Assembly (NCBI RefSeq): GCF_023208195.1
Contig: NZ_CP060034.1
Location: 2,542,001-2,606,000, forward strand
Source: Nocardioides sp. InS609-2
GTDB lineage: Bacteria > Actinomycetota > Actinomycetes > Propionibacteriales > Nocardioidaceae
Reading direction: 5' to 3'
DNA: 64,000 nucleotides
Of this stretch, positions 1-7,904 are shown one piece after another; the first letter of the stretch is position 1, and each line of letters opens with the position of its first letter. The notes under the pieces are model-generated. The model saw nothing but the letters and a program-made list of their open reading frames with translations. It had not been told where the DNA came from and did not search any database. The position numbers and the translations under genes are program-made.

Positions 1-153
1 GCACAGGTCGAGCACCGGTCCGCCCTCGAAGGCGAGCCGCGTCTCGAAGCCATCAGGCTCGTCGGTCAGCCGCTCGCCGCCGACCACCGCCTCCCAGAAC
101 CGGCCCAGCCGCTGCGGCTCGACGGCGTCCATGACGAGGTTCTCCAGATACAT
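1..153 (-). CDS. VOC/glyoxalase-like protein, N-terminal part
   Basis: The first 51 codons of a gene that runs off the left edge. The start MYLENLVMDAVEP and the following RFWEAVVGGE resemble the opening beta-alpha unit of small actinobacterial glyoxalase-like (VOC) proteins, in which an aromatic-rich FW(E/A) helix follows the first strand. Substrate cannot be judged because the metal-binding part lies outside the window. The ATG at 153 is the first start in this frame after the non-coding stretch 154-390. Confidence 0.6.
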   Translation of the reverse strand, partial: MYLENLVMDAVEPQRLGRFWEAVVGGERLTDEPDGFETRLAFEGGPVLDLC

Positions 154-390
154 GAAACCCACCGTAGACCCCAGCAGGCGGCGATCACACAAGTTATGAC
201 GCCACCCTGGCGCACGACTCCAGCGATGTCGCGACAGCTTTTTGGGTCACGACGGGGGGTCGAATGCGGACCCACAGGGAATGGTACTTATGACCGAGCG
301 TCGGCGACGCCCCGCTGAGCGCACCCACATCGGCACGTGAGGGCGTTTGCGCGCCCAAGATCGCCGCCAGGAGAAATGGGACACACCCAG

Positions 391-801
391 TCAGAGTGCG
401 AGCGTGACGACCCCGACTGCGTCGTAGCTGCCGCGAGCACGGCGGTCGAGCGTCAACAGCGTCCTACGGTGATGTCGGGCGGTCGCGGCCACGAGTCCGT
501 CGTACGTCGAACCGCCCCGCACGCCCCCGGACGCCAGCCTGGCGATCAGCGCCACGTGCGCGGCCGGCGGCAGTGTCAGCACCCGGAACGTCAGCCGACC
601 GAGGATGTCCGCCACGACTCCGGGGGCGAGCCGATGTGGAGCCGGAAGCCTGGTCAACACGCTGTAGGACTCGATCAGGACGTGCGCCGGGATCGCGTCC
701 ACCTGGTCGCCCACGGCTCGACGTGCGTCGGCATGCCGCGGATGCCACGAGACGAGTGCGGCCACCAGCACGCTGGTGTCGCACGTGGCCGCCGTCGTCA
801 C
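391..801 (-). CDS. vapC: VapC-type PIN-domain ribonuclease toxin
   Basis: A 136-residue PIN-domain protein, the usual length for VapC. The N-terminal strand has Asp in CDTSVLVAAL, an acidic residue follows in the IESYSVLTRLP helix, and a third acidic site lies in TYDGLVAATA, giving the Mg-binding acidic cluster of this family. VapC toxins cut tRNA or rRNA and are held inactive by the cognate VapB. Its start overlaps the stop of the upstream antitoxin gene by 4 bp (798-801), so the two are translationally coupled. The RNA target cannot be read from sequence. Confidence 0.9.
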   Translation of the reverse strand: MTTAATCDTSVLVAALVSWHPRHADARRAVGDQVDAIPAHVLIESYSVLTRLPAPHRLAPGVVADILGRLTFRVLTLPPAAHVALIARLASGGVRGGSTYDGLVAATARHHRRTLLTLDRRARGSYDAVGVVTLAL

Positions 802-1043
802 CTTCGGGTGGCCTCGATGGTGTCCCTGACGTCCTGCTCAGTGAGCGGGGGAAGGTCTGCCTCGGGCACCAGGGTGGGCAGTCCACCAGCGTCGGAGATG
901 CGCACAGAAGCGGGGGCGATCTCGATCTCGATGCGCCCGTCGGTGAAGACCACGTCTATCGCCCTTCCGGGAAGCAGCCCCATCGCGTCTCTCACCGGCT
1001 TGGGCACCACGATGCGCCCGGCCGAGTCGATGGTGGTTCTCAT
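798..1043 (-). CDS. vapB: AbrB/MazE-fold VapB antitoxin
   Basis: An 81-residue protein opening with MRTTIDSAGRIVVPKPVRDA, the swapped-hairpin AbrB DNA-binding motif (a G-R-I/V-V-(I/V)-P core). The acidic C-terminal half, with LPPLTEQDVRDTIE, is the expected toxin-neutralising tail. It precedes vapC with a 4-bp overlap, the normal antitoxin-toxin order. It should repress its own promoter: two 8-bp direct repeats lie immediately upstream (1052-1071). Confidence 0.9.
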   Translation of the reverse strand: MRTTIDSAGRIVVPKPVRDAMGLLPGRAIDVVFTDGRIEIEIAPASVRISDAGGLPTLVPEADLPPLTEQDVRDTIEATRR

Positions 1044-1051
1044 GGCATAAA

Positions 1052-1071
1052 TCTACCATCGTCTCTACCAT
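1052..1071 (-). promoter_or_regulatory. Direct repeats upstream of vapB (candidate VapBC operator)
   Basis: TCTACCAT occurs at 1052-1059 and again at 1064-1071, a 12-bp period that places both copies near one helix face, 8 bp before the vapB start. Toxin-antitoxin operators commonly sit here. The assignment is from position and repetition only. Confidence 0.5.
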
Positions 1072-1100
1072 GTACGGCTGCTTGGGCACACCGATGGCAG

Positions 1101-1397
1101 TCAGCGGACCGACTCACCCCGCTTCGCGATCCCGTCGAGCCGCAGTACGCCGCTCTCGTCGCGGTGCACGCCCGTCGCACCCACATGCTTGTCGCTGATC
1201 TGCACGCCGTTCTTGATGACGTGCACCAGCGCCATCGCGTGGCCGCGACCCAGCTCGTAGTCGTCGGCGAGCCAGGTGACGATCTCGCCGGACTTGGTGT
1301 CGGCGCCGAAGCCGCGGTCGCGCGCCTCGTCGACGATTTCTTGCGGGACCTTGCCGGTGTTCTTCTCGACGGTGTCGAGGTAGGCCTGGAACGACAT
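1101..1397 (-). CDS. DUF4287 domain protein
   Basis: A 98-residue protein starting MSFQAYLDTVEKNTGKVPQE and containing GEIVTWLADDYELGRGHAMA, both characteristic of the DUF4287 family, whose role is unknown. Family members often stand alone or are fused to DUF5655. This copy lacks the fused domain, but the C-terminal basic tail is intact and the gene looks complete. It diverges from the metal-sensor operon that starts at 1507. Confidence 0.8.
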   Translation of the reverse strand: MSFQAYLDTVEKNTGKVPQEIVDEARDRGFGADTKSGEIVTWLADDYELGRGHAMALVHVIKNGVQISDKHVGATGVHRDESGVLRLDGIAKRGESVR

Positions 1398-1469
1398 GAC
1401 GACTCCTGGTGTGTGGTGGGTTTGCTGGTACGTCGATCGGCGCGGCTCGACTTCGACATCGACCCGACC

Positions 1470-1499
1470 TTGACTTGCCGCTCATGAGGAGCGTTAACA
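1470..1499 (+). promoter_or_regulatory. Promoter and operator of the metal-efflux operon
   Basis: A -35-like TTGACT (1470-1475) and a -10-like TTAACA (1494-1499) are 18 bp apart. The spacer holds CGCTCATGAGGAGCG, whose core CTCATGAG is a perfect palindrome flanked by CGCTC/GAGCG arms. The ATG at 1507 is 7 bp past the -10, implying a leaderless or nearly leaderless transcript. An ArsR-family repressor bound in the spacer would block polymerase. Confidence 0.55.
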
Positions 1500-1506
1500 T
1501 CGCCAG

Positions 1507-1863
1507 ATGACGATGTTGCTCGGGACGGACACCCTCAAGCCGGCCGCCTGCCTGTTCCAGGGCTTCAGCGACCCGTCGAGGCTCACCATCCTTCGCCACC
1601 TCGCGCTCGGCGAGCACCGGGTGGTCGATCTGACCGAGCACCTCGGGCTCGCGCAGAGCACCGTATCCAAGCACCTGGCCTGCCTCAAGGACTGCGGCCT
1701 CGTGGTGTCCCGACCGCAGGGCCGAGCCTCGGTCTTCTCGCTGGCCCACCCCGAGGCGCTGATGGACCTGCTCGCGTCGGCCGAGCGGCTGCTCGAGCTC
1801 ACCGGCGACGCGGTCGCGCTCTGCCCCACTTCCGGACTGGCCACCATGACGGGCGCCTCGTGA
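1507..1863 (+). CDS. CmtR-like ArsR-family metal sensor
   Basis: A 118-residue winged-helix repressor with an ArsR recognition helix (LAQSTVSKHLACLKDCGLVV). Cys59 and Cys63 lie in the recognition-helix region with the same four-residue spacing as the Cd/Pb ligands Cys57 and Cys61 of mycobacterial CmtR. Cys106 near the C terminus corresponds to its third ligand. It therefore probably senses Cd(II) or Pb(II) and derepresses the operon. Its stop overlaps the GTG of the next gene (1860-1863), linking it to two cation-efflux proteins. Confidence 0.85.
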   Translation: MTMLLGTDTLKPAACLFQGFSDPSRLTILRHLALGEHRVVDLTEHLGLAQSTVSKHLACLKDCGLVVSRPQGRASVFSLAHPEALMDLLASAERLLELTGDAVALCPTSGLATMTGAS

Positions 1864-2519
1864 CCACGATCCCGACCTCCGACGTACGGCGCCAGCTCGG
1901 TCGCCGCGCGCAACTGCTGGCCGGGGCGTCGGTGGCCTACAACGTCGTCGAGGCCGTCATCGCGATCACGGCCGGGCTGGTTGCCGGCTCGGTCGCGTTG
2001 GTCGGCTTCGGGCTCGACTCGGTCGTCGAGGTGTCGAGCGGGCTGATCATCCTGTGGCAGTTCCGGCACTCGATGCCCGAGACCCGCGAGCGGCTGGCGC
2101 TGCGGCTGATGGCGTTCTCGTTCTTCGCGCTCGCCGCCTATGTCGCGGTCGAGTCGACGCGGGCGCTGATCTTCGGCGCCGACCCCGACCCCTCACCGGT
2201 CGGCATCGCCCTGGCCGCCGCGTCGCTCGTGGTGATGCCGTTGCTGTCGTGGGCACAGCGTCGGACCGGCAAGGCGCTCGGCTCCAACGCCGTCGTCGCC
2301 GACTCCACCCAGACCCTGCTGTGCACCTACCTCTCAGCGGTGCTGCTCGTCGGTCTGCTCCTCAACGCCGCCCTCGGCTGGTCCTGGGCCGACCCGATCG
2401 CCGGCCTGGTCATCGCCGCGATCGCGGTCAAGGAGGGCCGCGACGCGTGGCGGGGCGAGGGCTGCTGCGGCTCGATCGGTACGTCGACCACCGGCTGCGA
2501 CGACGGCTGCTGCCCATGA
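1860..2519 (+). CDS. CDF-like cation transporter with Cys-rich tail
   Basis: A 219-residue membrane protein with about six hydrophobic segments. GFGLDSVVEVSSG carries the Asp-containing cation-binding helix of cation diffusion facilitators. The C terminus ends in a Cys-rich run (GCCGSIG ... GCDDGCCP) with five cysteines in under 20 residues, suiting a thiophilic metal. It lacks the cytoplasmic domain of full CzcD-type proteins. It starts with GTG overlapping the regulator stop and its own stop overlaps the next ATG by 4 bp. Confidence 0.85.
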   Translation: MTTIPTSDVRRQLGRRAQLLAGASVAYNVVEAVIAITAGLVAGSVALVGFGLDSVVEVSSGLIILWQFRHSMPETRERLALRLMAFSFFALAAYVAVESTRALIFGADPDPSPVGIALAAASLVVMPLLSWAQRRTGKALGSNAVVADSTQTLLCTYLSAVLLVGLLLNAALGWSWADPIAGLVIAAIAVKEGRDAWRGEGCCGSIGTSTTGCDDGCCP

Positions 2520-3412
2520 GCGGCCACGGGCACGGCCATGCGGGCGCTCGCCATCGCTGGCGGCTGGCGCTGTCCTTCGGACTGATCCTCGCCTTCTTCG
2601 TCGTCGAGCTGACGTTCGGACTCCTCTCCGGGTCGCTCGCCCTGCTCTCCGACGCGGGCCACATGGCCGCCGACGTGGTCGCGCTCGGCGCCGCACTCGT
2701 CGCCACCAAGATCGCAGCCCGGCCCGACTCGAGCGGGCGGCGCAGCTATGGCTCCTACCGGGCCGAGGTGTTCGCCTCCGGACTCGCCGTACTCCTCATG
2801 CTCGGTGTCTCCGTGTACGTCGTCGCCGAGGCCATCGCGCGCATCGGCTCGGACGTCGAGGTGCAGACCGGACCGATGCTGGTCGTCGGCGCCATCGGTC
2901 TGGTCGTCAACGTGATCGCGCTGCTGCTCCTGCGGGGTGGTGCCGCCGAGTCGCTCAACGTGAAGGGCGCCTACCTCGAGGTGGTCGCCGACACGGCCGG
3001 CTCCGTCGGCGTCATCGCCGCGGGCTGGCTGGTGGCCGCCACCGGTGACCCGGTCTGGGACACGGTCGTGGCGGTCGCGATCGGCGTCTTCGTGGCGGTC
3101 CGTGCTGTAAGCCTCGGGCGCCAGGTGCTCGCCGTACTCGGGCAGCAGGTGCCTGCCGGCATGCAGCTCGGCGTCGTGGCCGGCGACCTGTCGGCGGTCA
3201 ACGGGGTGGCCAACGTGCACGACCTGCACGTATGGACCCTCACCTCCGGCATGCACGTCGCGACCGCGCACCTGGTCACCTGTGCGGACGCCGACCCACA
3301 GTCGGTGCTCGACGACGCGCGCGACGTGCTGCGTGCGCAGCACCAGATCGAGCACGCCACCCTGCAGGTCGAGTCGACGCAGCGGCAGGAGTGCCACGAG
3401 CTGGACTGGTAG
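2516..3412 (+). CDS. CzcD-type cation diffusion facilitator
   Basis: A 298-residue CDF efflux pump starting with a His-rich leader (MSGHGHGHAGARHR). SDAGHMAADVVALG supplies the HxxxD metal site of TM2, and a second site follows in EVVADTAGSVGV (TM5). The C-terminal ferredoxin-like cytoplasmic domain contains VHDLHVWTLTSG and the dimer-site His residues. It exports Zn/Cd/Co-type cations by proton antiport. The start at 2516, overlapping the upstream TGA as ATGA, gives normal family length. Confidence 0.92.
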   Translation: MSGHGHGHAGARHRWRLALSFGLILAFFVVELTFGLLSGSLALLSDAGHMAADVVALGAALVATKIAARPDSSGRRSYGSYRAEVFASGLAVLLMLGVSVYVVAEAIARIGSDVEVQTGPMLVVGAIGLVVNVIALLLLRGGAAESLNVKGAYLEVVADTAGSVGVIAAGWLVAATGDPVWDTVVAVAIGVFVAVRAVSLGRQVLAVLGQQVPAGMQLGVVAGDLSAVNGVANVHDLHVWTLTSGMHVATAHLVTCADADPQSVLDDARDVLRAQHQIEHATLQVESTQRQECHELDW

Positions 3413-3432
3413 ACGCCGCTAGGTTCACCCTC

Positions 3433-4248
3433 GTGCCCACCGCCCGCGATCGTCGACCTCTGGTTGCGACGCTCGCGACGGCGATCCTGGCGATCGGGCT
3501 GCTGGCCCTCGCCGTGCGCTTCGGGTGGCTCGGCGCCGACGTCGGCCGAGGCGCCAACTTCTGCGAGGCCGCCCGCGACGGGTGGGTCAGGCAGCCTGCC
3601 AACGCGTTCTCCAACCTGGGGTTCGCCGTCGGCGGGTTGGCGATCGGCTGGCGTGCCAGCCGCCCGGAGCACCTAGGCGACACGCTGCCGCAGTTCCCCG
3701 GGCTCGCCACCGGATACGCCTGTGTCGTGGTGCTCCTCGGGCCGGCGAGTGCGGCGATGCACGCGACACAGTCGTCGCTGGGCGGCCTGCTGGACATGAC
3801 CTCGATGTACCTCGTCGCCAGTTTCGCGGCGGCGTACGCGGTGACCCGCTGGCGGCGCCGCGACCCGGTGTTCTTCTGGCAGGTCTTCCTGCTCCTGGTC
3901 GCGGCGTGCGAGCTGGTCGGTCTCTGGGACGGCGCGATCCCGGTGGTGCACTTTGCCGGGAACCTCGCTTTCGGCCTCCTCCTCGTGGTCGCCGTCGTGG
4001 TGGAGACCCGGCTGTGGCGGCGCGGTCCCGCGCGCTCCGACCTGCGGTACGGCGTGGCCGCACTCGCGTCGATGCTCGTCGCGTTCGCGATCTGGAACCT
4101 CTCGCAGCGCGGCTGGTGCGACCCGGACTCGCTGGTGCAGGGCCATGCTGTCTGGCACCTGCTGGGGGCTCTCGCGGCGTACCTGCTGTTCAGGCTGTAC
4201 GCGAGCGAGCGCGGCGAGACCGCAACCCCGCTGCCGCCAACCCGATGA
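3433..4248 (+). CDS. Ceramidase/CREST-superfamily membrane protein
   Basis: A 271-residue protein with about seven hydrophobic segments. NFCEAARDGWVRQPANAFSN near the N terminus, a Ser-His pair in SAAMHATQSS, an Asp in LLDMTS, and a C-terminal GHAVWHLLGALAAY match the dispersed Ser/His/Asp/His-x-x-x-His Zn-site pattern of alkaline ceramidases and the wider CREST hydrolases. Actual substrate is unknown; bacterial members may act on lipids other than ceramide. The GTG at 3433 lies 20 bp after the efflux gene, so it may be cotranscribed. Confidence 0.75.
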   Translation: MPTARDRRPLVATLATAILAIGLLALAVRFGWLGADVGRGANFCEAARDGWVRQPANAFSNLGFAVGGLAIGWRASRPEHLGDTLPQFPGLATGYACVVVLLGPASAAMHATQSSLGGLLDMTSMYLVASFAAAYAVTRWRRRDPVFFWQVFLLLVAACELVGLWDGAIPVVHFAGNLAFGLLLVVAVVVETRLWRRGPARSDLRYGVAALASMLVAFAIWNLSQRGWCDPDSLVQGHAVWHLLGALAAYLLFRLYASERGETATPLPPTR

Positions 4249-4786
4249 GCACGGGCCAGAGGGAGAGTCGTTCCAGCGCACCCGCAGCAGCCGACTCCTC
4301 TCCGGCGAGCACGAACGCCACCGCGGCGCTGCCGGTGACGACGCCGGTCACCAGGAGGCCGCGTGCCAGGACCGGCGACTCCTTGCGCAGGCGGTGCCCG
4401 ATCACGAGCAGCGAGAGCGGCTGCGCGACGAACAGCGGTGTCGCGGCGAGCGCGTGCAACGTGGCGTCCTGGTCGAGCGGCGCCAGACCGGTGGCGACCG
4501 AGCTCAGCCCGGAGACGACGAGCAGTCCGGTGGCCCACGGTCCGAGCTCGCGCGCGAGCAGCACCCCACCCCCGGCCAGCAGCACGCCGAACCCCATGAA
4601 GGAGCCGTTCATCAGCTCGTGCCGTGGCGAGCAGTAGGCCTCCGAGCACCCGACCTCGCCGAGCTTGCTGACCGAGTCGCTGACGAAGCTGTAGCCGCCC
4701 GTGGTCGCCGCCGCGACGACGTACTCGGTCGCGATGTAGGCCGGCCGCACCAGCAGTGCCAGCGCTCCCCAGCGTGCCCGCGTCAT
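4190..4786 (-). CDS. DUF998 integral membrane protein
   Basis: A 198-residue protein with six predicted membrane segments. SDSVSKLGEVGCSE and the AATPLFVAQPLSLLVIGHR helix follow the pattern of DUF998 proteins, of unknown function. The ATG at 4786 is chosen because it overlaps the upstream stop (4783) by 4 bp. The 3' end overlaps the convergent ceramidase-like gene by 59 bp. Confidence 0.75.
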   Translation of the reverse strand: MTRARWGALALLVRPAYIATEYVVAAATTGGYSFVSDSVSKLGEVGCSEAYCSPRHELMNGSFMGFGVLLAGGGVLLARELGPWATGLLVVSGLSSVATGLAPLDQDATLHALAATPLFVAQPLSLLVIGHRLRKESPVLARGLLVTGVVTGSAAVAFVLAGEESAAAGALERLSLWPVLIGLAAAGLRSRRARSRTA

Positions 4787-5175
4787 GCGCTCACCAGCCG
4801 ACGCAGGGCGAGCTGAGCCACCGGCGCGTACAACGCCACGACGGGCAGCAGGCCGTGCAGGTCGAGGGTCGTACGGACCCCGCCGGGATGTGCGGCCACT
4901 CCGTGGTCCAGCCGTACGGCGACCGGTCCGATCCGCACCCGCCAGCTCCACTTCATCGCCTCGGCGTCGACGGAGGTCACCTCGAACGGCACGCGTAGGC
5001 CGCCGATCGCGATCACCCGGCCACGCAGACCGGTGGCGATCCGGTCGCCAGCGCCCTCGAGCTCGACACGGCTGATCTGCGGCGACCACGTCGACCAGAG
5101 ACGCGTGTCGGCGTACCGCTCCCAGACGGTCCCCGGGTCGGCGGGCCCGTCGGCGTGCAGCGAGAGGTGGGTCAT
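4783..5175 (-). CDS. SRPBCC-family protein
   Basis: A 130-residue START/Bet v1-fold protein. The opening LSLHADGPADPGTVWERYAD, the LWSTWSPQISRVE helix and the central GDRIATGLRGRV strand are typical of polyketide-cyclase/dehydratase-like SRPBCC proteins, which bind hydrophobic ligands in a cavity. The ATG at 5175 overlaps the stop of the upstream dehydrogenase gene by 4 bp. The three-gene unit (SDR, SRPBCC, DUF998) is thus tightly coupled, which hints at one lipid- or terpenoid-like substrate. Confidence 0.8.
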   Translation of the reverse strand: MTHLSLHADGPADPGTVWERYADTRLWSTWSPQISRVELEGAGDRIATGLRGRVIAIGGLRVPFEVTSVDAEAMKWSWRVRIGPVAVRLDHGVAAHPGGVRTTLDLHGLLPVVALYAPVAQLALRRLVSA

Positions 5176-6143
5176 GCCTCGATCCCCAGCGCGTCGCGCA
5201 CCCACGCCCACGCCTGTCGGCGCTCCGCCTCGCCCGTGCGTGTACGCCGGGTCAGGTGGGTCGGCCGGTCGCGCCGGTCGTGCCAGAGCAGCGCGGCCTG
5301 CGGCGCAGGGGTGACGGCCGACAACCACACCGTCGTGTCCGCCCCGCCCTCGGCGTCTCGCAGCAGGGGCTTGGTCAGCTGGTGGAAGGTCGGCAGCGAC
5401 GTCATCACGCCCGGGGTGTCGGCCCAGCCCGGGTGCATGGCGCCGACGAAGATCCCGTCACTCCCCCAGCGTTCTGACAGCACGGTCAGCAGCTCGACCT
5501 GGGCGCGCTTGCTGCGGGCATAGGCGGTGGTCGGCGTGTACTCGCCCTTCAGGTACTCCGGGTCGTCGGCCCGCAGGGCCTGCCCGTACATCCCGCCGGA
5601 GGTCACGAAGATGACGCGAGCGTCGTGACCGGTCAGGGCAGGACGCAGCAGCTCGGTCATCAGCACCGGTCCCAGCACGTGCAGCGCCATCGTCATCTCG
5701 TGGCCCTGCGCCGACTCGGTGCGCTCGGGCGGCATCGAGCCGGCGTTGTGCACCAGCACGTCGAGGCGGTCGAGGTCGACCTCCTTGCCGAACCGTCGTA
5801 CGTCGTCGAGGTCGGCCACGTCGCAGCGGTCGACGACCAGCTCAGCACCGGGCACCCGGCCGAGGATCTCGGCGCGGACCCGCTCGCCCTTCTCGACGTC
5901 ACGGACCACGAGGTGCACCTCTGCGCCCAGCCGGGCCAGCCCCTCGGCCGTGGCCAGGCCGAGACCAGAGGTCGAGCCCGTGACCGCGGCAACCTTGCCG
6001 TCGAGTGCGGCGGGCAGCGGGTCGGCGGGCCATGTCGGCAGGCGCCGTCGTACTGCCGGTCCGAGGACGGTGAAGCCGGGAGCGACCGTGCGGTCCATCA
6101 ACGTGTCGACGCCGCGCGCCAGGGTCCGGGCCAGATCACTCAT
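5172..6143 (-). CDS. Short-chain dehydrogenase/reductase
   Basis: A 323-residue NAD(P)-dependent oxidoreductase. After a ~45-residue N-terminal extension it shows the nucleotide motif TGSTSGLGLA, the NAG motif in VLVHNAG, a catalytic Ser in VIFVTSGG and the YARSK catalytic Tyr/Lys. The layout resembles retinol-dehydrogenase/WW-domain-oxidoreductase-like SDRs. First gene of the SDR-SRPBCC-DUF998 unit; substrate not predictable. Confidence 0.88.
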   Translation of the reverse strand: MSDLARTLARGVDTLMDRTVAPGFTVLGPAVRRRLPTWPADPLPAALDGKVAAVTGSTSGLGLATAEGLARLGAEVHLVVRDVEKGERVRAEILGRVPGAELVVDRCDVADLDDVRRFGKEVDLDRLDVLVHNAGSMPPERTESAQGHEMTMALHVLGPVLMTELLRPALTGHDARVIFVTSGGMYGQALRADDPEYLKGEYTPTTAYARSKRAQVELLTVLSERWGSDGIFVGAMHPGWADTPGVMTSLPTFHQLTKPLLRDAEGGADTTVWLSAVTPAPQAALLWHDRRDRPTHLTRRTRTGEAERRQAWAWVRDALGIEA

Positions 6144-6264
6144 GGCGCCACGCTAGTGCGGGGGTCAGGACGGCCCGGTAGTCCAGTCGCTTTCTGTAGT
6201 CACAGCCATCTTGGGCGACCGAAAGTGACTGGACTATCGGCGGGGTGCACCTACGATCACGGTC

Positions 6265-7389
6265 GTGACCGAGGTTCACCAGCTCTCCCGCACCGACGCG
6301 CGCCGGATCGCCGTCCGGGCGCAGCTGCTCGCGAGCCCGCGGCCGACCGACGTGCTCGACGTCGTCCGCCACCTCACCCTGCTGCAGCACGACCCGGTCA
6401 GCGCGGTCGCGCCGAGTGCCGACCTGGTGCTGTGGAGCCGGCTCGGGTCGTCGTACTCCACCCAGGAGCTGCGCGACGCGCTCGACAGGCAGGAGCTGAT
6501 CGACCACCGCGGGCTGCTCCGGCCGGCGGAGGACATCGCGCTCTACCGCGCCGACATGGCCAACTGGCCCGGGCCGGAGCCGCTTCGCCCGTGGCAGCAC
6601 GACCTGCGCGACTGGGTCGAGGCCAACGACGCGTGCCGCCTCGACATCCTCGAGCGGCTGCGCGGCGACGGGCCGCTGCCCATCAGCGAGCTGCCCGACA
6701 GCAGCCACCTGCCGTGGGCGTCGAGCGGCTGGAACAACGACAAGAACGTGCAGCAGCTGCTCAAGACGATGGTCGCGCGCGGCGAGGTCGCAACGGCCGG
6801 GCGTGACGACCGCGAGCGGCTGTGGGACCTGGCCGAGCGGATCTACCCCGACGACCCGGTGCCCGATGCCGACGAGGCGAAGCGCCTCCGCGACGAAAGA
6901 CGCCTGCTCGCCCTCGGCATCGCCCGCGCCCGCGGACCCGAGGTGAACGAGGACGGCATCGTCGGTGACACCGGCGAGCCCGCCGTCGTCGAGGGCGTCA
7001 AGGGCGTCAAGGGCGAGTGGCGGGTGGACCCCACGCAGCTGGGCCAGCCGTTCAAGGGCCGCGCGGCCCTGCTGTCGCCGCTCGACCGGCTCGTCTACGA
7101 CCGCAAGCGAATGGACGAGCTGTTCGAGTTCGACTACACGCTCGAGATGTACAAGCCCGCCGCCACGCGCATCTGGGGCTACTACGCCCTCCCGATCCTG
7201 TACGGCGACCGGCTGGTCGGGAAGCTCGACGGCACCGCCGACCGCAAGTCCGGGGTCTTCCGGATCAACGCGATCCACCAGGACGTGCCGTTTACCTTGG
7301 CGATGACCACCGCCGTGGATCGCGAGATCGCGGACCTCGCAACGTGGCTGGAGCTCGAGCTGGACGTGACGAGCCGTCGAACTGGGTGA
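6265..7389 (+). CDS. YcaQ/AlkX-family winged-helix DNA glycosylase
   Basis: A 374-residue protein of the HTH_42 family. TDARRIAVRAQLL starts the first winged helix, LTLLQHDPVSAVAPSADLVL holds the Gln-x-Asp catalytic segment of YcaQ-type glycosylases, and LLSPLDRLVYDRKRMDELF with WGYYALPILYGDRLVGKLD forms the conserved C-terminal beta domain. Characterised relatives (E. coli YcaQ, Streptomyces AlkZ) remove bulky or crosslinked alkyl-purines, so a role in repair of alkylation or interstrand crosslinks is likely. GTG start at 6265; the stop overlaps the next gene. Confidence 0.88.
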   Translation: MTEVHQLSRTDARRIAVRAQLLASPRPTDVLDVVRHLTLLQHDPVSAVAPSADLVLWSRLGSSYSTQELRDALDRQELIDHRGLLRPAEDIALYRADMANWPGPEPLRPWQHDLRDWVEANDACRLDILERLRGDGPLPISELPDSSHLPWASSGWNNDKNVQQLLKTMVARGEVATAGRDDRERLWDLAERIYPDDPVPDADEAKRLRDERRLLALGIARARGPEVNEDGIVGDTGEPAVVEGVKGVKGEWRVDPTQLGQPFKGRAALLSPLDRLVYDRKRMDELFEFDYTLEMYKPAATRIWGYYALPILYGDRLVGKLDGTADRKSGVFRINAIHQDVPFTLAMTTAVDREIADLATWLELELDVTSRRTG

Positions 7390-7763
7390 CGGGGCTCGGT
7401 GTCGCCGCAGCATGCGTCGTCCTGAGCTGGGCCGTGCTGCTGCTCCTCGCCCGACGCCTGCCACCGGGCATCCTGCGCGACCTGGCGGCGTTCATCCCCG
7501 ACAGCGTCACGACGGTGCGCCGGCTCCGGAAGGACCCACGCGTGCCCCGCAGCGCGAAGATCGCGGTCGTCTTCGCGGGCCTCTGGGTGGCCAGCCCGAT
7601 CGACCTGATCCCCGAGTTCATCCCGGTGATCGGCCCGCTCGACGACATCGTGGTCGTCGCCCTGGCACTGCGGTACGCCGGTCGGCGGGTGCCTCGCGAC
7701 GTACTCCTCGAGGCCTGGCCCGGTGACCCGCGACTGATGGAACGGCTGCTCGGCCCGCGCTGA
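7386..7763 (+). CDS. YkvA-like DUF1232 membrane protein
   Basis: A 125-residue protein with an N-terminal membrane helix followed by the DUF1232 hallmark VASPIDLIPEFIPVIGPLDD, a hydrophobic re-entrant-like segment of unknown function. Its GTG start overlaps the stop of the glycosylase gene (7386-7389), so it is translationally coupled to it. Confidence 0.85.
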   Translation: MTGLGVAAACVVLSWAVLLLLARRLPPGILRDLAAFIPDSVTTVRRLRKDPRVPRSAKIAVVFAGLWVASPIDLIPEFIPVIGPLDDIVVVALALRYAGRRVPRDVLLEAWPGDPRLMERLLGPR

Positions 7764-7904
7764 GCCGCGGTCCACCAGCGGATATCCGACACCGTTTCCG
7801 TCACCCACGCTGGGCAGGAACGGCGTGTCCGATTCCCGCCGGTCCTGGTGCGCTCGTTCGGGTTGAGTCGGCCTGACACCGCACATTCAAACGAAGGACA
7901 CCCA

